The notes: generated by a model not told the origin, from the sequence alone. Shown: positions 1 through 8,220, counted from the first letter of the stretch. The stretch: DNA of 14,940 nt from an uncultured Candidatus Saccharibacteria bacterium (GCA_937902295.1 CALGUM010000079.1:1-14940); one strand, 5' to 3'. Numbers and translations are program-made.

Positions 1-29
1 ATAAAGAGGAGACTAAATGGTAAATGATA

Positions 30-1040
30 CTAAAAAGATGAAAAACTTCCCGCCATTCCACGCATAAGCCAATCACTGTAGCTCACTCCTCCAAATATAA
101 TGTCTGGATTTATGTACGTATTGAAAAGAATCTCAAGAAAGAATAGTGGATTTTCCATCATTGGGTTTCTTGCACTGGCGCTATCAAGAAGAGCGGAGGT
201 GTTCTGAATTTTCATCCATAAAAACAGCACGCTGATAGCCAGCAACCCAGACAAAACAGCAAAAGTCATGCGCACTATAAATAAGGGTATCCTTTTGTTT
301 AGTAGCACTATTACGGGTAGTATTCTTTTCGGCAAAAACAATATCGGTAACAGAAGAGGGAGATTTGAAGGTTTTGTTACTGCTAATAATTCAGCGAAAA
401 TGAATAGTGTTCCCAACTGTCTCTTCGTCATAACCGTTTTTAAAACAAAAAGATTAAAGATATAGCTAATAAATGCAAGAACTATTAGATTATTCACTAC
501 ATCACCTGTGAGTGTTCCCGATGTATGAATCATCACCGGCAGTAAGCCTATAATGACAAGAAGCCATTTACCTACCTTTGCAAAACGTATAATAAAGAAC
601 AGTCCAACTACATACGCTAGGACACTAAAAACTCTCCCCAAAAGTATCATTCCACCTGTCGATGGCCAGACTACTTTCGCAACCTCGATACCTAGTGCTG
701 GCGGTAAGTGAAGAAGAGGATTGTATGAAGACGCAGAGCCACAGTCGGTTTCAATCGTCCTATTTTCATCAACTGGCTTCGTATTAAAAGTATAGTCCGG
801 CTTATCTTGTGCGTATATCGCATAAAAACCCCGATCCTTTATGTCTTTTGGTAGCGTACATTGATGTGCAATCTCAAAGTCAGTCAAAGCGTAACTTCGA
901 ATGAAATGCATATTCTCATCGTTACCGATAAGCTGTGGAGTCAAAACAGCCGATGCAAGGCCAAATACAAGCGCCAGTACCGCGAATATGTACTCAGGCG
1001 TCATAAAAAAGATTTTTAGCTTCTTAGAGAGTTTATTCAT
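30..1040 (-). CDS. DUF2142-family polytopic membrane protein, probably truncated by an in-frame stop
   Basis: This is a 336-residue membrane protein with many hydrophobic segments; the first spans about residues 17-36. Seen: a short acidic motif G-N-D-E-N-x-H (residues 39-45) at the start of the first outside loop, and S-S-Y-N-P-L-x-H-L-P (about 104-113). Both align with the neighbouring gene's G-A-D-E-E-x-H and S-G-Y-S-P-L, which supports the DUF2142 family (Pfam PF09913 from memory). That family resembles GT-C glycosyltransferases, and its exact reaction is not settled. The neighbour is 467 residues long. This protein stops where the homology should run on for roughly 120 more residues, and the codons after the TAG encode more hydrophobic sequence up to the window edge. 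It lies 44 nt downstream of the other DUF2142 gene and has its own extended -10 just before the ATG. It could be a broken gene, a natural short form, or a sequence error. Confidence 0.75.
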   Translation of the reverse strand: MNKLSKKLKIFFMTPEYIFAVLALVFGLASAVLTPQLIGNDENMHFIRSYALTDFEIAHQCTLPKDIKDRGFYAIYAQDKPDYTFNTKPVDENRTIETDCGSASSYNPLLHLPPALGIEVAKVVWPSTGGMILLGRVFSVLAYVVGLFFIIRFAKVGKWLLVIIGLLPVMIHTSGTLTGDVVNNLIVLAFISYIFNLFVLKTVMTKRQLGTLFIFAELLAVTKPSNLPLLLPILFLPKRILPVIVLLNKRIPLFIVRMTFAVLSGLLAISVLFLWMKIQNTSALLDSASARNPMMENPLFFLEILFNTYINPDIIFGGVSYSDWLMRGMAGSFSSF

Positions 1041-1050
1041 TTATCTGTGT

Positions 1051-1059
1051 ATTATATCA
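1051..1059 (-). promoter_or_regulatory. Extended -10 promoter element upstream of the truncated DUF2142 gene
   Basis: On the minus strand the sequence TGATATAAT (1059 down to 1051) is a perfect TATAAT with the extended TGn motif. It sits in the 44-nt gap between the two DUF2142 genes. No good -35 is visible, which suits an extended -10 promoter. A start point 6-7 nt downstream would fall about 4-5 nt before the ATG at 1040, so the message would be almost leaderless; no Shine-Dalgarno sequence is seen. Confidence 0.45.
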
Positions 1060-1084
1060 CGCCTACTAAGCCTTAAGTCCTCCA

Positions 1085-2488
1085 CTACAGCCAATTATGC
1101 ATATGGAGTAGCATTAGTGTCTGTGAGATCAATATAAATAGCGAACCCCATATAGTTACCGTTCTATACGTACTCTCGGAGCTAGCAAACTTTCGTACAT
1201 ACGGCACAGCTGCTAACAAAAGAAATGCTGGAACAAAGTACCTAGCCTGAACACCTCTTATACCTGTATCTCCGTGCTGCAGATACGAGGCTGCAACATA
1301 CATCGCAGCAAATGTACCTATAACAATAGCGCATGCAATTATGCATATAGACGCAGTAAAAAATATCCCTTCTTTCGATCGTTGCGCCTTCTTTTTAGAC
1401 TCTCCGTAATCAACAAACATGTACATAGCTAGCAGGAAGTTCATGACTGTAATCGCGATTGATGGCATTCCAATCTTTGTATCTATACCAAGTCTAGGGG
1501 TGCTATATATAAAATCTGTGTTTGCCCAACCAGTGAACATAGTTACATAAAACGCACGAGGGAAGTCTGTAAGAGACGTACTGTTCTCCGATACGGTATT
1601 AACAATAGATACGGCAAACCATTGCCACGTCACCCCTATAGCTAGCACTAATATAGCCAGTGCACTTTTTATTAAAATATCTCTTCGTATCGAACCGAAG
1701 AAAAAAAGTGCTGGCAGTATACAGATTCCAGGGAACAGTCCTTTCGGCACAATCATAAACACCGCAGCCAGCACAACAAGTGCTAGTATTTTTCTGTAAA
1801 TTACCTTATCCTTAACATTATCAATCTGCCTGCTACGTAAAATACCCGCTATAAAAATAGCCGTTGACCCAATAAGCATATAGTCAGCGCCTGGGTTTGA
1901 TACCTGTAAGATAGCTGTTGGAAACAGCAGGATCCCAACCATAGCCCATTTTCTTTGTGGCGTTATTTTAATAGCTACACCAGCCATTAAAATATATGCC
2001 GCCAACACCGCAATACGCACGAGATAGTCTGCAATATAGATTGGTGCCTTGAATAGGTCGCTGATATAAATGGCAGCAACTTGCGGAATAAAAGTAAGCG
2101 GTGAATAACCAGATGCACTTGTCATCACTGGCTCATATACTTCCTTTTCTTCACCAGCAGCGTTCATGCATGTTAACGTTTTTTGCTTTTCGTTCCCGTA
2201 ACTATTGTACGAATAGGTGTACATTTCACCAGGTACGGGCCTTTTATCTTGCAGGCAGCCTATGGTCTTACGAAACTCTACTGGCATTTCTACTTTTTCT
2301 TGATCCTGAATGACAAAGTTACCTCTAGATATTCCGTAGGCGCGAACAAAATGCGCTTCTTCGTCTGCACCTGTAAACGGTGGCATGATAAATATAATCA
2401 TCATGCCAAATAGACTAGCAAAGAGAATAAACGCACGAACAGGAGATGTAAGGATGTCTTTTAGAACCTGGTACGCCTTTCTATGCAT
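1085..2488 (-). CDS. DUF2142-family polytopic membrane protein (putative GT-C-like surface glycan enzyme)
   Basis: This 467-residue integral membrane protein has about ten hydrophobic helices, the first at about residues 17-36. A long outside loop (about 38-125) opens with G-A-D-E-E-A-H-F-V-R-A-Y (40-51) and is followed by S-G-Y-S-P-L (126-131), N-P-G-A-D-Y (198-203) and a late R-Y-F-V-P (416-420). This pattern matches DUF2142 proteins found in surface polysaccharide loci. The acidic pair in the first outer loop resembles the catalytic site of polyprenyl-phosphate-sugar-dependent GT-C enzymes; that role is inferred. Its ATG overlaps the end of the upstream glycosyltransferase gene by 8 nt (2481-2488) with no clear Shine-Dalgarno, suggesting translational coupling. 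The length looks full for the family. The DUF2142 assignment is firm; the substrate is unknown. Confidence 0.8.
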   Translation of the reverse strand: MHRKAYQVLKDILTSPVRAFILFASLFGMMIIFIMPPFTGADEEAHFVRAYGISRGNFVIQDQEKVEMPVEFRKTIGCLQDKRPVPGEMYTYSYNSYGNEKQKTLTCMNAAGEEKEVYEPVMTSASGYSPLTFIPQVAAIYISDLFKAPIYIADYLVRIAVLAAYILMAGVAIKITPQRKWAMVGILLFPTAILQVSNPGADYMLIGSTAIFIAGILRSRQIDNVKDKVIYRKILALVVLAAVFMIVPKGLFPGICILPALFFFGSIRRDILIKSALAILVLAIGVTWQWFAVSIVNTVSENSTSLTDFPRAFYVTMFTGWANTDFIYSTPRLGIDTKIGMPSIAITVMNFLLAMYMFVDYGESKKKAQRSKEGIFFTASICIIACAIVIGTFAAMYVAASYLQHGDTGIRGVQARYFVPAFLLLAAVPYVRKFASSESTYRTVTIWGSLFILISQTLMLLHMHNWL

Positions 2489-4757
2489 AGATACTAAGTA
2501 TTTGATCTTTTATCTTATGCCATTCTCGGTTTCGTGCTGTTATCAAACCTGCTTCAGAGATCGAATTGAACTTCACGGCATCACCCGCAATACCTTCTAT
2601 CGCCTTTTTAGCGCTTGCAATCTCATCTACGTCATAATAGTATGCATTATCACCGTCGCGAATATATTCTGCATTGCCATCATTTTTGACAAGTACTGCC
2701 ACACCACCAGTCGCCATCATTTCTAGTGGTGGATACGAGAAGCTCTCTAATTCACTGGATTTTAATAAGATGTCGTGATCAGCGTAAATCTTCCCTACCT
2801 TTTCATAAGGGACCTTTAGATAAACGTTATCTACCTCGTACCATTCTTTTGGTGCAGCATTATACGAAAGATACGATACTTCAAACTTACTTTTATCAAG
2901 TTGGTTCGCAATCCTAAACGACTCGTCTACACGTTTGTATTCACTTGCGCTATCGCCTTCAATCAGTATTTTCACTTTTCGGTCAGTAAAATCTCTTTTC
3001 TGGTACGGAAAACGTTCTAGGTCTATGCCATTAGGCGCATATTTTGCGTCCCTTCCAAAGCCATCCTTTAACCATCCTTGGCACCATTTCGAAATTGTAA
3101 TAGGTTCGATACGGTGATTGTAGTAGGTAGCTACCACCTTTCTACGAATATGGTCAGAAAGCTTATAGAAGCCAGCCTCCATATTTTGCACCAAATACAG
3201 TTTCTTTGCTCCTTGTTTCATGTACGGATACGTATCCACCATTTCTACGCTACTCCAGAATGTTGCCACGTAGCGATCGAAGTGCATTCGCAAGTTAATC
3301 TTATCCGCCTTACGATGACTGTTAATACGAAAAATGTCGTACTTCTTGTCATCTTCTTTATTCATAGCTTCCCACTGGTCATTTTCGTGGTAGCTCATAC
3401 TTTCAACGCCATACACGATATTGCCTGCTTCTTGCAGTATATCCATATGTTTTTTCACCACCATATTACCGCCAGATATGGCACTGATATTCACCCCGGC
3501 AAAAGCTACCACGCGTGGAGTAATGCGCTCCAGAAAATCGCGCAGTTCCATGGCCTTCAGGCTTGAGGTACTGTAGTTTTCGATAACGTATTCACGCGCT
3601 TGTTTTCCAATCTTCTCACGGAGTTTTTCATCCTCAACCAACAAATTAATGCCTTCAAACCAAGCGTCCTCAGTATTTTCTACTAAGATACCGGTTTCTT
3701 TATCTTTTACGACCTCACGGCCAGCCCCCATATCGCTCGTTACTGTCGGAACTTCTACAAGTGCTGCGTCCGCCCATTTAAGCTCGGACTTTGCACGGTT
3801 AAAGAGTGTATCCACCAGTGGTGCTAGTGTAATATGACATTCTCGCATTTCGTGTGGTAAACGTCGCCAGCTTACAAGCGGAGTAAAAATAAGACGATCG
3901 GCGTAGGCTTCGAGCTCTTTCGGAGCATCAATTCTGCCAGTCAGTTTGATATAGACGTTGCTGTGCTTTTCTAAAACACGAATTAAGGCAGGAGCCACCA
4001 TCTGAAAATCTTCGTTGTGGGTGTTCGTACCAGAAAAATACCCGATTACAACCTTGCTATCATCTCGCTTTATCTTCTTTATTGCATCATCCGAATGATA
4101 GATTGTTTCGTCGTTGCGCATATTTCTATCAATATGTACTTCTTTTAGATTTTTATATTTTTTTAACTCTCCCGCTAATGCTTTGGTCGTTGTAATAGCA
4201 TAGTCGCAGTGTTTCATTAGCTTGCCATGTCGCTCAACCCCGTCATCGTATATAGCGCGATCCTCTGGCTGGAGCTGCTGCACAACAGGAAGGCTATCGG
4301 TATATTTTCGATCGATCACTAGGTCATCAACCGCATAGATAGAAACCTTATTTTTGCGTCGAATTTCTTTAAAAATTTCTGTAAAATTAGGCATCCACGG
4401 TGCACGATAAAAAATAAAGGTATTGTATCGCTTGATATGCTCGTGTGTAAGCTCGTAATACATCACCCGACCTACATTCATACCGGCTGACTCTAGTGTC
4501 TCTGTCATATGATCTACTCGGTAGTGATTAAGCATCTCGTTATCGATGGTTACAAACAAAACATCACCAGCATTTTGCAAAGGAACGCTCTTTTGCAGGC
4601 GCTTGCGAACCCCCTCCTTCACGTACATCGAAAGACCCTGGCTTCCGTTAGTGCGGTAAATATACCCTATAGCTTTTGCTTTCTTTTTTGCATCGCGATA
4701 ACGGGTACGGACACGTGTTTTGTGCTTAATCTTACGCAGCAAGGATGCTTTACTCAT
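2481..4757 (-). CDS. Two-domain glycosyltransferase (tandem GT-B / family 4-like domains)
   Basis: This 758-residue cytoplasmic protein has a very basic N-terminal tail (1-55, many K/R) that may lie against the membrane. Two GT-B-type glycosyltransferase units follow. The first, about residues 62-412, has a Rossmann-like start (DVLFVTIDNE), the segment V-V-I-G-Y-F-S-G-T (236-244) and a donor-site-like region S-E-L-K-W-A-D-A-A-L-V-E-V-P (324-337). The second, about 415-758, has G-G-N-M-V-V (429-434), A-P-N-G-I-D (574-579) and a clear E-x7-E signature (E671 to E679, ESFSYPPLE), typical of family 4 enzymes using NDP-sugars. It probably adds two sugars to a growing lipid-linked glycan. It overlaps the family 2 glycosyltransferase upstream and the DUF2142 gene downstream by 8 nt each. 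The first domain is more divergent, so it may use a different donor or be non-catalytic. Confidence 0.8.
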   Translation of the reverse strand: MSKASLLRKIKHKTRVRTRYRDAKKKAKAIGYIYRTNGSQGLSMYVKEGVRKRLQKSVPLQNAGDVLFVTIDNEMLNHYRVDHMTETLESAGMNVGRVMYYELTHEHIKRYNTFIFYRAPWMPNFTEIFKEIRRKNKVSIYAVDDLVIDRKYTDSLPVVQQLQPEDRAIYDDGVERHGKLMKHCDYAITTTKALAGELKKYKNLKEVHIDRNMRNDETIYHSDDAIKKIKRDDSKVVIGYFSGTNTHNEDFQMVAPALIRVLEKHSNVYIKLTGRIDAPKELEAYADRLIFTPLVSWRRLPHEMRECHITLAPLVDTLFNRAKSELKWADAALVEVPTVTSDMGAGREVVKDKETGILVENTEDAWFEGINLLVEDEKLREKIGKQAREYVIENYSTSSLKAMELRDFLERITPRVVAFAGVNISAISGGNMVVKKHMDILQEAGNIVYGVESMSYHENDQWEAMNKEDDKKYDIFRINSHRKADKINLRMHFDRYVATFWSSVEMVDTYPYMKQGAKKLYLVQNMEAGFYKLSDHIRRKVVATYYNHRIEPITISKWCQGWLKDGFGRDAKYAPNGIDLERFPYQKRDFTDRKVKILIEGDSASEYKRVDESFRIANQLDKSKFEVSYLSYNAAPKEWYEVDNVYLKVPYEKVGKIYADHDILLKSSELESFSYPPLEMMATGGVAVLVKNDGNAEYIRDGDNAYYYDVDEIASAKKAIEGIAGDAVKFNSISEAGLITARNREWHKIKDQILSIYA

Positions 4758-5730
4758 TTTTTTCCTTTCTCTGTATGGACTTTAGCTTGGATAGTGGCGC
4801 AGATATTGTGCGAGCTATCTTATACTTTCGTGAGTTTTTTATTTCATCTAGCTCTCGTTGCTTGATCTCCAGCTCATTATCTTTTGCTTTAATAATTTTT
4901 TCTTTAACTTTTTGATCATCCTGGAACTTACGAATAAGGTCTAGACGCTCTCGTGCCACATCTATCCATTCAAATATTTTATTATCCTTTAGAAGCAGTA
5001 CTTCGACAAGGGCGGACTGAAGCTCATTGAGCTCTATAGAGGGTAGGTGTTTTTTATAGATATATTTTCGAGCTTCGTAGTGCTTCTGCGATAATCCAGA
5101 GATTTGTGGACTCCTGCCACTCCCATGAACGTTATATTGGTACATCACGTCAAAACACTTTACAAACCTCAGACCGTTCATATATAAATTAAAAAAGAAA
5201 TCTATATCTTCGTGACCAAGTGTGTTTAGCTCTTTATCAAACTGCACCTTTCGAGGGAGGCTCTTTGTTCGAATTAATTGACATATAGGTGTTGCCCCAA
5301 AGCTTAAAAAGGTTACTATTGACATTGGCTCTACTTCTAATACGGCCTCCGTCCTTAAGTCACAACAGACAACGTCAGCCTTGGATTCTTCTGCGGTTTC
5401 AAGCATCTTTGAAACAAAATTACTCGGAATTGTGTCGTCCGCATCAATGAAAATAAAATAATCCCCGTCAACCAACTTCAAACCTTTGTTTCGCGTATAC
5501 ACGACTCCTTTATTTTGTTGCGTTATAACTGTAACGTTTGCACACTGACCTTTATACTGGTTAATTATTTCTATACTTTTATCAGTTGATCCATCATCAA
5601 TAATGATTATCTGTAAATGATCATAATCCTGCTTTAGTACACTCTCTATACAGCGTTGCACATACTTATCGTAGTTGTAGTTAGTAATAATCACCGAAAC
5701 TAATGGTAGTTTGCTTCCCATAATTACCAT
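4750..5730 (-). CDS. Family 2 (GT-A) glycosyltransferase with C-terminal coiled coil
   Basis: This 326-residue GT2 enzyme transfers a sugar from an NDP-sugar, probably to a surface polymer intermediate at the inner face of the membrane. Seen in order: the start P-L-V-S-V-I-I-T-N-Y-N (9-19), the nucleotide-binding D-D-G-S-T-D (45-50), the metal-binding D-A-D-D (96-99) and the acceptor-side G-H-E-D-I-D-F (172-178). A charged, probably coiled-coil stretch follows (about 265-300). The end S-R-K-Y-K-I-A-R (300-307) is a tail common on surface-glycan glycosyltransferases. It is the first gene of the minus-strand run, and its 3' end overlaps the next gene by 8 nt. Two starts are possible: 5730, or an ATG three codons later at 5721. 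Neither has a Shine-Dalgarno. A TATAAT sits directly upstream of 5730, which would place transcription close to the second ATG. Confidence 0.88.
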   Translation of the reverse strand: MVIMGSKLPLVSVIITNYNYDKYVQRCIESVLKQDYDHLQIIIIDDGSTDKSIEIINQYKGQCANVTVITQQNKGVVYTRNKGLKLVDGDYFIFIDADDTIPSNFVSKMLETAEESKADVVCCDLRTEAVLEVEPMSIVTFLSFGATPICQLIRTKSLPRKVQFDKELNTLGHEDIDFFFNLYMNGLRFVKCFDVMYQYNVHGSGRSPQISGLSQKHYEARKYIYKKHLPSIELNELQSALVEVLLLKDNKIFEWIDVARERLDLIRKFQDDQKVKEKIIKAKDNELEIKQRELDEIKNSRKYKIARTISAPLSKLKSIQRKEKNE

Positions 5731-5731
5731 T

Positions 5732-5737
5732 ATTATA
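5732..5737 (-). promoter_or_regulatory. Perfect -10 hexamer abutting the family 2 glycosyltransferase start
   Basis: TATAAT on the minus strand (5737 down to 5732) ends one base before the ATG at 5730. No good -35 lies 16-18 nt upstream. If it is used, transcription would begin around 5725, inside the first start codon or just after it, leaving the ATG at 5721 nearly leaderless. Confidence 0.35.
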
Positions 5738-5800
5738 CACTACGGAGCTATAAACCGCCTGCGCCGCCCTGTTGGATGCGACATCACCTACCAGTACATC

Positions 5801-5829
5801 TAGACTTTACACGTGCTTGTGGTTAAAAT
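5801..5829 (+). promoter_or_regulatory. Putative promoter of the amidase gene
   Basis: TAGACT (5801-5806, four of six matches to TTGACA), a 17-nt spacer and TAAAAT (5824-5829, five of six matches to TATAAT) lie upstream of the ATG at 5853. A second reading, TTTACA (5806-5811) with TAATAG (5829-5834), is weaker at the -10. The 122-nt region between the divergent genes at 5731-5852 holds no other clear signal. Confidence 0.4.
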
Positions 5830-5852
5830 AATAGTAATGAGAGATGTAAGAT

Positions 5853-8147
5853 ATGCGTACTATCAATAGGGACAATGTTCGACCTAAACGACTCTTGTAT
5901 CTGGGAATAATTTTCGTTATATGTGCAAGCCTAGGTGTAGTATATTATCTACTTCAGAGCAAACCTCCTACTATTAATACTACGACGATATCAGATGTTG
6001 GCATTAGCGGTACCATACGTACCAATGGGGAAGAATCCCTCGTTCCTACTGATAGCCTGAAGTTTCAAGCTGACGCTAACGAAACAATCGAGTATATATC
6101 AAAAGAAATTCCAGCCAAAGAAAAAGCAAATGCCGCAGTGCTTTCATGGCAGCAGTCAGACAAAGGCGGCGTAGCTCTTGAGGTCCGTACAAAAAATGGC
6201 AGCACTTGGTCCTCATGGACTCCAGTTGATGCTGACGATCCAGGAAAGGATGTCAAAAAGGCTGATTTATCTACCGCACTTATCCTTGCTAAGAATATCG
6301 ATGAAATGCAGTATCGCTTCGCTCTTTCTGGCACGGAGTCTGAACCTTCTGCAGAGGTCGATTTAAGCAACTCTACGATCGTTACGATCGATTCCTCGGA
6401 GGGTCCAAAGTCGTCGTTAGCTACTTTGGGCTCTAAGCTACTCCCAACTGTGAGCGCTAACGCGGGGTCGTCGCCAAACATCATCACACGAGCACAGTGG
6501 GGAAGCCCTGAACCAAACTGGTCTTCATGGCCACCTGAATACGCCAAGCTTAACCGGGTCATTTTACATCACACAGCAACTATAGAAACTGGAGACTCTT
6601 ATGCTGACGTTCGAGCTATCTGGCAGTATCATGCAAGAACGCTTGGCTGGGGTGATATTGGATACCACTATATCGTTGACTCTCATGGGCGCATTTTCGA
6701 AGGCCGATTCCACGACAAGAACCATTCGTCTCGCAATAAGGTAGAAGTTATTGGCGGTCATGCCTATGGTAATAATGTCGGTACCGTCGGAATATCTATG
6801 ATTGGAAATTACCAACATCAACAACCGTCAGGCGCGGCACTTGAATCAATGGCGCACGTTACGGGGTATAAACTAGCTCCTTATGGCATAGATCCAAATG
6901 GAAATGGTCCGATAGGTCCGGCTACTATTGGCCACTTTCAGGTATATGCAACTGAATGTCCTGGCACGAATATTATTAATAGGTTTGGTGATATAAAGGC
7001 ACGTGCATCAGAATTTTATCGGCACTACGGAGCTAATATCGGCTTTAGCCCAATGGTTCAGCCACGATGGATGAGGTTATCACAAGATGTCAGAAAAATT
7101 AATGTTGACACAGGGCAGCCCGTAGACGGTATTATTCCCCGCGGCACTGACATAAAATATATCGATAAATACGAACGTGACGGAAAGTCTTACCTCAGAA
7201 CGCAGCACGACAGCAACAGTTCGATCAGAAAAGCGATTGATATTACATCAATTATTGACATCGATTCAGAGAGACTCCCTACTCCTCAATGGATGACTGT
7301 CGTACAGGACACCTATAAAGTTAATCCTTTTACAGATACTATCGACTATTCATACACGGTACCGACCGGAGCAAATGTTCTATTCGTGGATCGTATTACA
7401 ATTAACGGACAAGGTTATTTCAGAACGCAGAGAGACTCCGCTTCTAGCCAGCCATTATTCATAAAACAACTGCGCTTAAAGAATGCAGAATACGAACCGT
7501 TCACCATGCCAAGATATCTTGAGGTGACACAAGGTGTTTATAAACAAAATCCGTTCACAGGCAAGCAAAGTGAAGAAGTACTGCCTGCGGGTATTTACCA
7601 CTTCACAAGCAAGATCGAGACGGACAAGGTATACTTTCAAGCAGAAGACGACAGGACGAACGGCTCCAATCTTTCGATTCCAGCCGATACAACTCGTCCG
7701 GTCGAACCAGTAAACCTAGAAAAGCCCTTCTGGATGGCACTTTCCCGAAATACCCAGAAGCTCGACATATCTACACTAAAACCAGTTAGCCAGCTATTTG
7801 ACAAAAATATTTTCACCTCTATAAAATTCGCTCAAAAAATAACAATAAACAACAAAGTCTACTATCGCACAGAACACGATACTAGCAACTCAAATCCAAC
7901 AGTATTTGATGCGAATGACCTAATGGATATGCCATTTGTAAATATGAGCGCTCCTCGCACTTTGACTACGCGCGTAGATACAGACGTAATCGACCCACAA
8001 ACGGGAGAGTCTGTAGGTAAGCTTAGTAAAAATACATCGCTCAAGTACTCCTCAAAAATTGATGTTGGTGATACGACTTATCTACGTTCCGAACAAGACA
8101 CTACCGCTAACGTGCGTAGAGCTATTAAACTTACTGATCTACACTAA
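5853..8147 (+). CDS. Membrane-anchored N-acetylmuramoyl-L-alanine amidase (PGRP/Amidase_2) with five C-terminal repeats
   Basis: This 764-residue exported enzyme is predicted to cleave the amide bond between muramic acid and the stem peptide of peptidoglycan outside the cell. A basic start (R-P-K-R, 10-13) and one hydrophobic segment (about 14-34) act as a signal anchor with no clear cleavage site. Residues 60-180 form a beta-rich domain containing S-T-W-S-S-W-T-P-V-D-A-D-D (117-129), like the domain preceding PGRP in actinobacterial proteins. The PGRP/Amidase_2 domain spans about 208-392. Its expected zinc ligands are present: H239 (LHHTA), H361 and C369 (G-H-F-Q-V-Y-A-T-E-C-P-G), along with Y271 in D-I-G-Y-H-Y, so it should be active. 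Residues 404-764 hold five copies of a repeat shared with the hydrolase encoded at 8781-10553. It is divergent from the glycosyltransferase run. Its target could be its own wall or that of a host bacterium. Confidence 0.9.
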   Translation: MRTINRDNVRPKRLLYLGIIFVICASLGVVYYLLQSKPPTINTTTISDVGISGTIRTNGEESLVPTDSLKFQADANETIEYISKEIPAKEKANAAVLSWQQSDKGGVALEVRTKNGSTWSSWTPVDADDPGKDVKKADLSTALILAKNIDEMQYRFALSGTESEPSAEVDLSNSTIVTIDSSEGPKSSLATLGSKLLPTVSANAGSSPNIITRAQWGSPEPNWSSWPPEYAKLNRVILHHTATIETGDSYADVRAIWQYHARTLGWGDIGYHYIVDSHGRIFEGRFHDKNHSSRNKVEVIGGHAYGNNVGTVGISMIGNYQHQQPSGAALESMAHVTGYKLAPYGIDPNGNGPIGPATIGHFQVYATECPGTNIINRFGDIKARASEFYRHYGANIGFSPMVQPRWMRLSQDVRKINVDTGQPVDGIIPRGTDIKYIDKYERDGKSYLRTQHDSNSSIRKAIDITSIIDIDSERLPTPQWMTVVQDTYKVNPFTDTIDYSYTVPTGANVLFVDRITINGQGYFRTQRDSASSQPLFIKQLRLKNAEYEPFTMPRYLEVTQGVYKQNPFTGKQSEEVLPAGIYHFTSKIETDKVYFQAEDDRTNGSNLSIPADTTRPVEPVNLEKPFWMALSRNTQKLDISTLKPVSQLFDKNIFTSIKFAQKITINNKVYYRTEHDTSNSNPTVFDANDLMDMPFVNMSAPRTLTTRVDTDVIDPQTGESVGKLSKNTSLKYSSKIDVGDTTYLRSEQDTTANVRRAIKLTDLH
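7062..8141 (+). repeat. Five tandem protein repeats, C-terminal part of the amidase
   Basis: Five units of about 60-65 residues: 404-466 (7062-7250), 478-540 (7284-7472), 552-611 (7506-7685), 625-690 (7725-7922) and 700-763 (7950-8141). Each starts with P-x-W/Y/T-M/L and has a central [IV]-[DN]-P/V-x-T. Each ends with Y-[LFY]-R-[TS]-[QE]-x-D-[ST] (Y447, Y522, Y672 and Y743 begin the best copies); the third copy has F-Q-A-E-D-D instead. No cysteine occurs in any unit. Size and pattern recall SH3-like or GW-type wall-binding repeats, but I do not recognise a named family. Confidence 0.8.
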
Positions 8148-8152
8148 ACACA

Positions 8153-8180
8153 TTGACAAACATAGCTTAAGCATTATAAT
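8153..8180 (+). promoter_or_regulatory. Consensus sigma-70-type promoter upstream of the small anchored protein
   Basis: TTGACA (8153-8158), a 16-nt spacer and TATAAT (8175-8180) are both perfect matches. A start point near 8187 gives a leader of about 34 nt before the ATG at 8221. It begins only 6 nt after the amidase stop codon, so the downstream two genes are likely transcribed independently of the amidase as well as possibly by read-through. Confidence 0.75.
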
Positions 8181-8220
8181 TATTATATAGCTAACATAAA
8201 ACTAAAAAGTAGACGTCAAA

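Noticed and set aside
3078..3566. A 162-codon open frame on the plus strand inside the two-domain glycosyltransferase
   Set aside because: It is His/Ile-rich with no recognisable motif and is antisense to a protein with clear glycosyltransferase signatures, so it is a shadow frame.
6375..6390. A local CGATCG-TTA-CGATCG repeat resembling an operator
   Set aside because: It is inside the amidase coding sequence, encodes ordinary residues (T-I-V-T-I-D) and is far from any start site.
6065..6562. A 165-codon open frame on the minus strand inside the amidase gene
   Set aside because: It is antisense to a clearly conserved, well-motifed amidase, shows no domain or membrane pattern and has no start signal.
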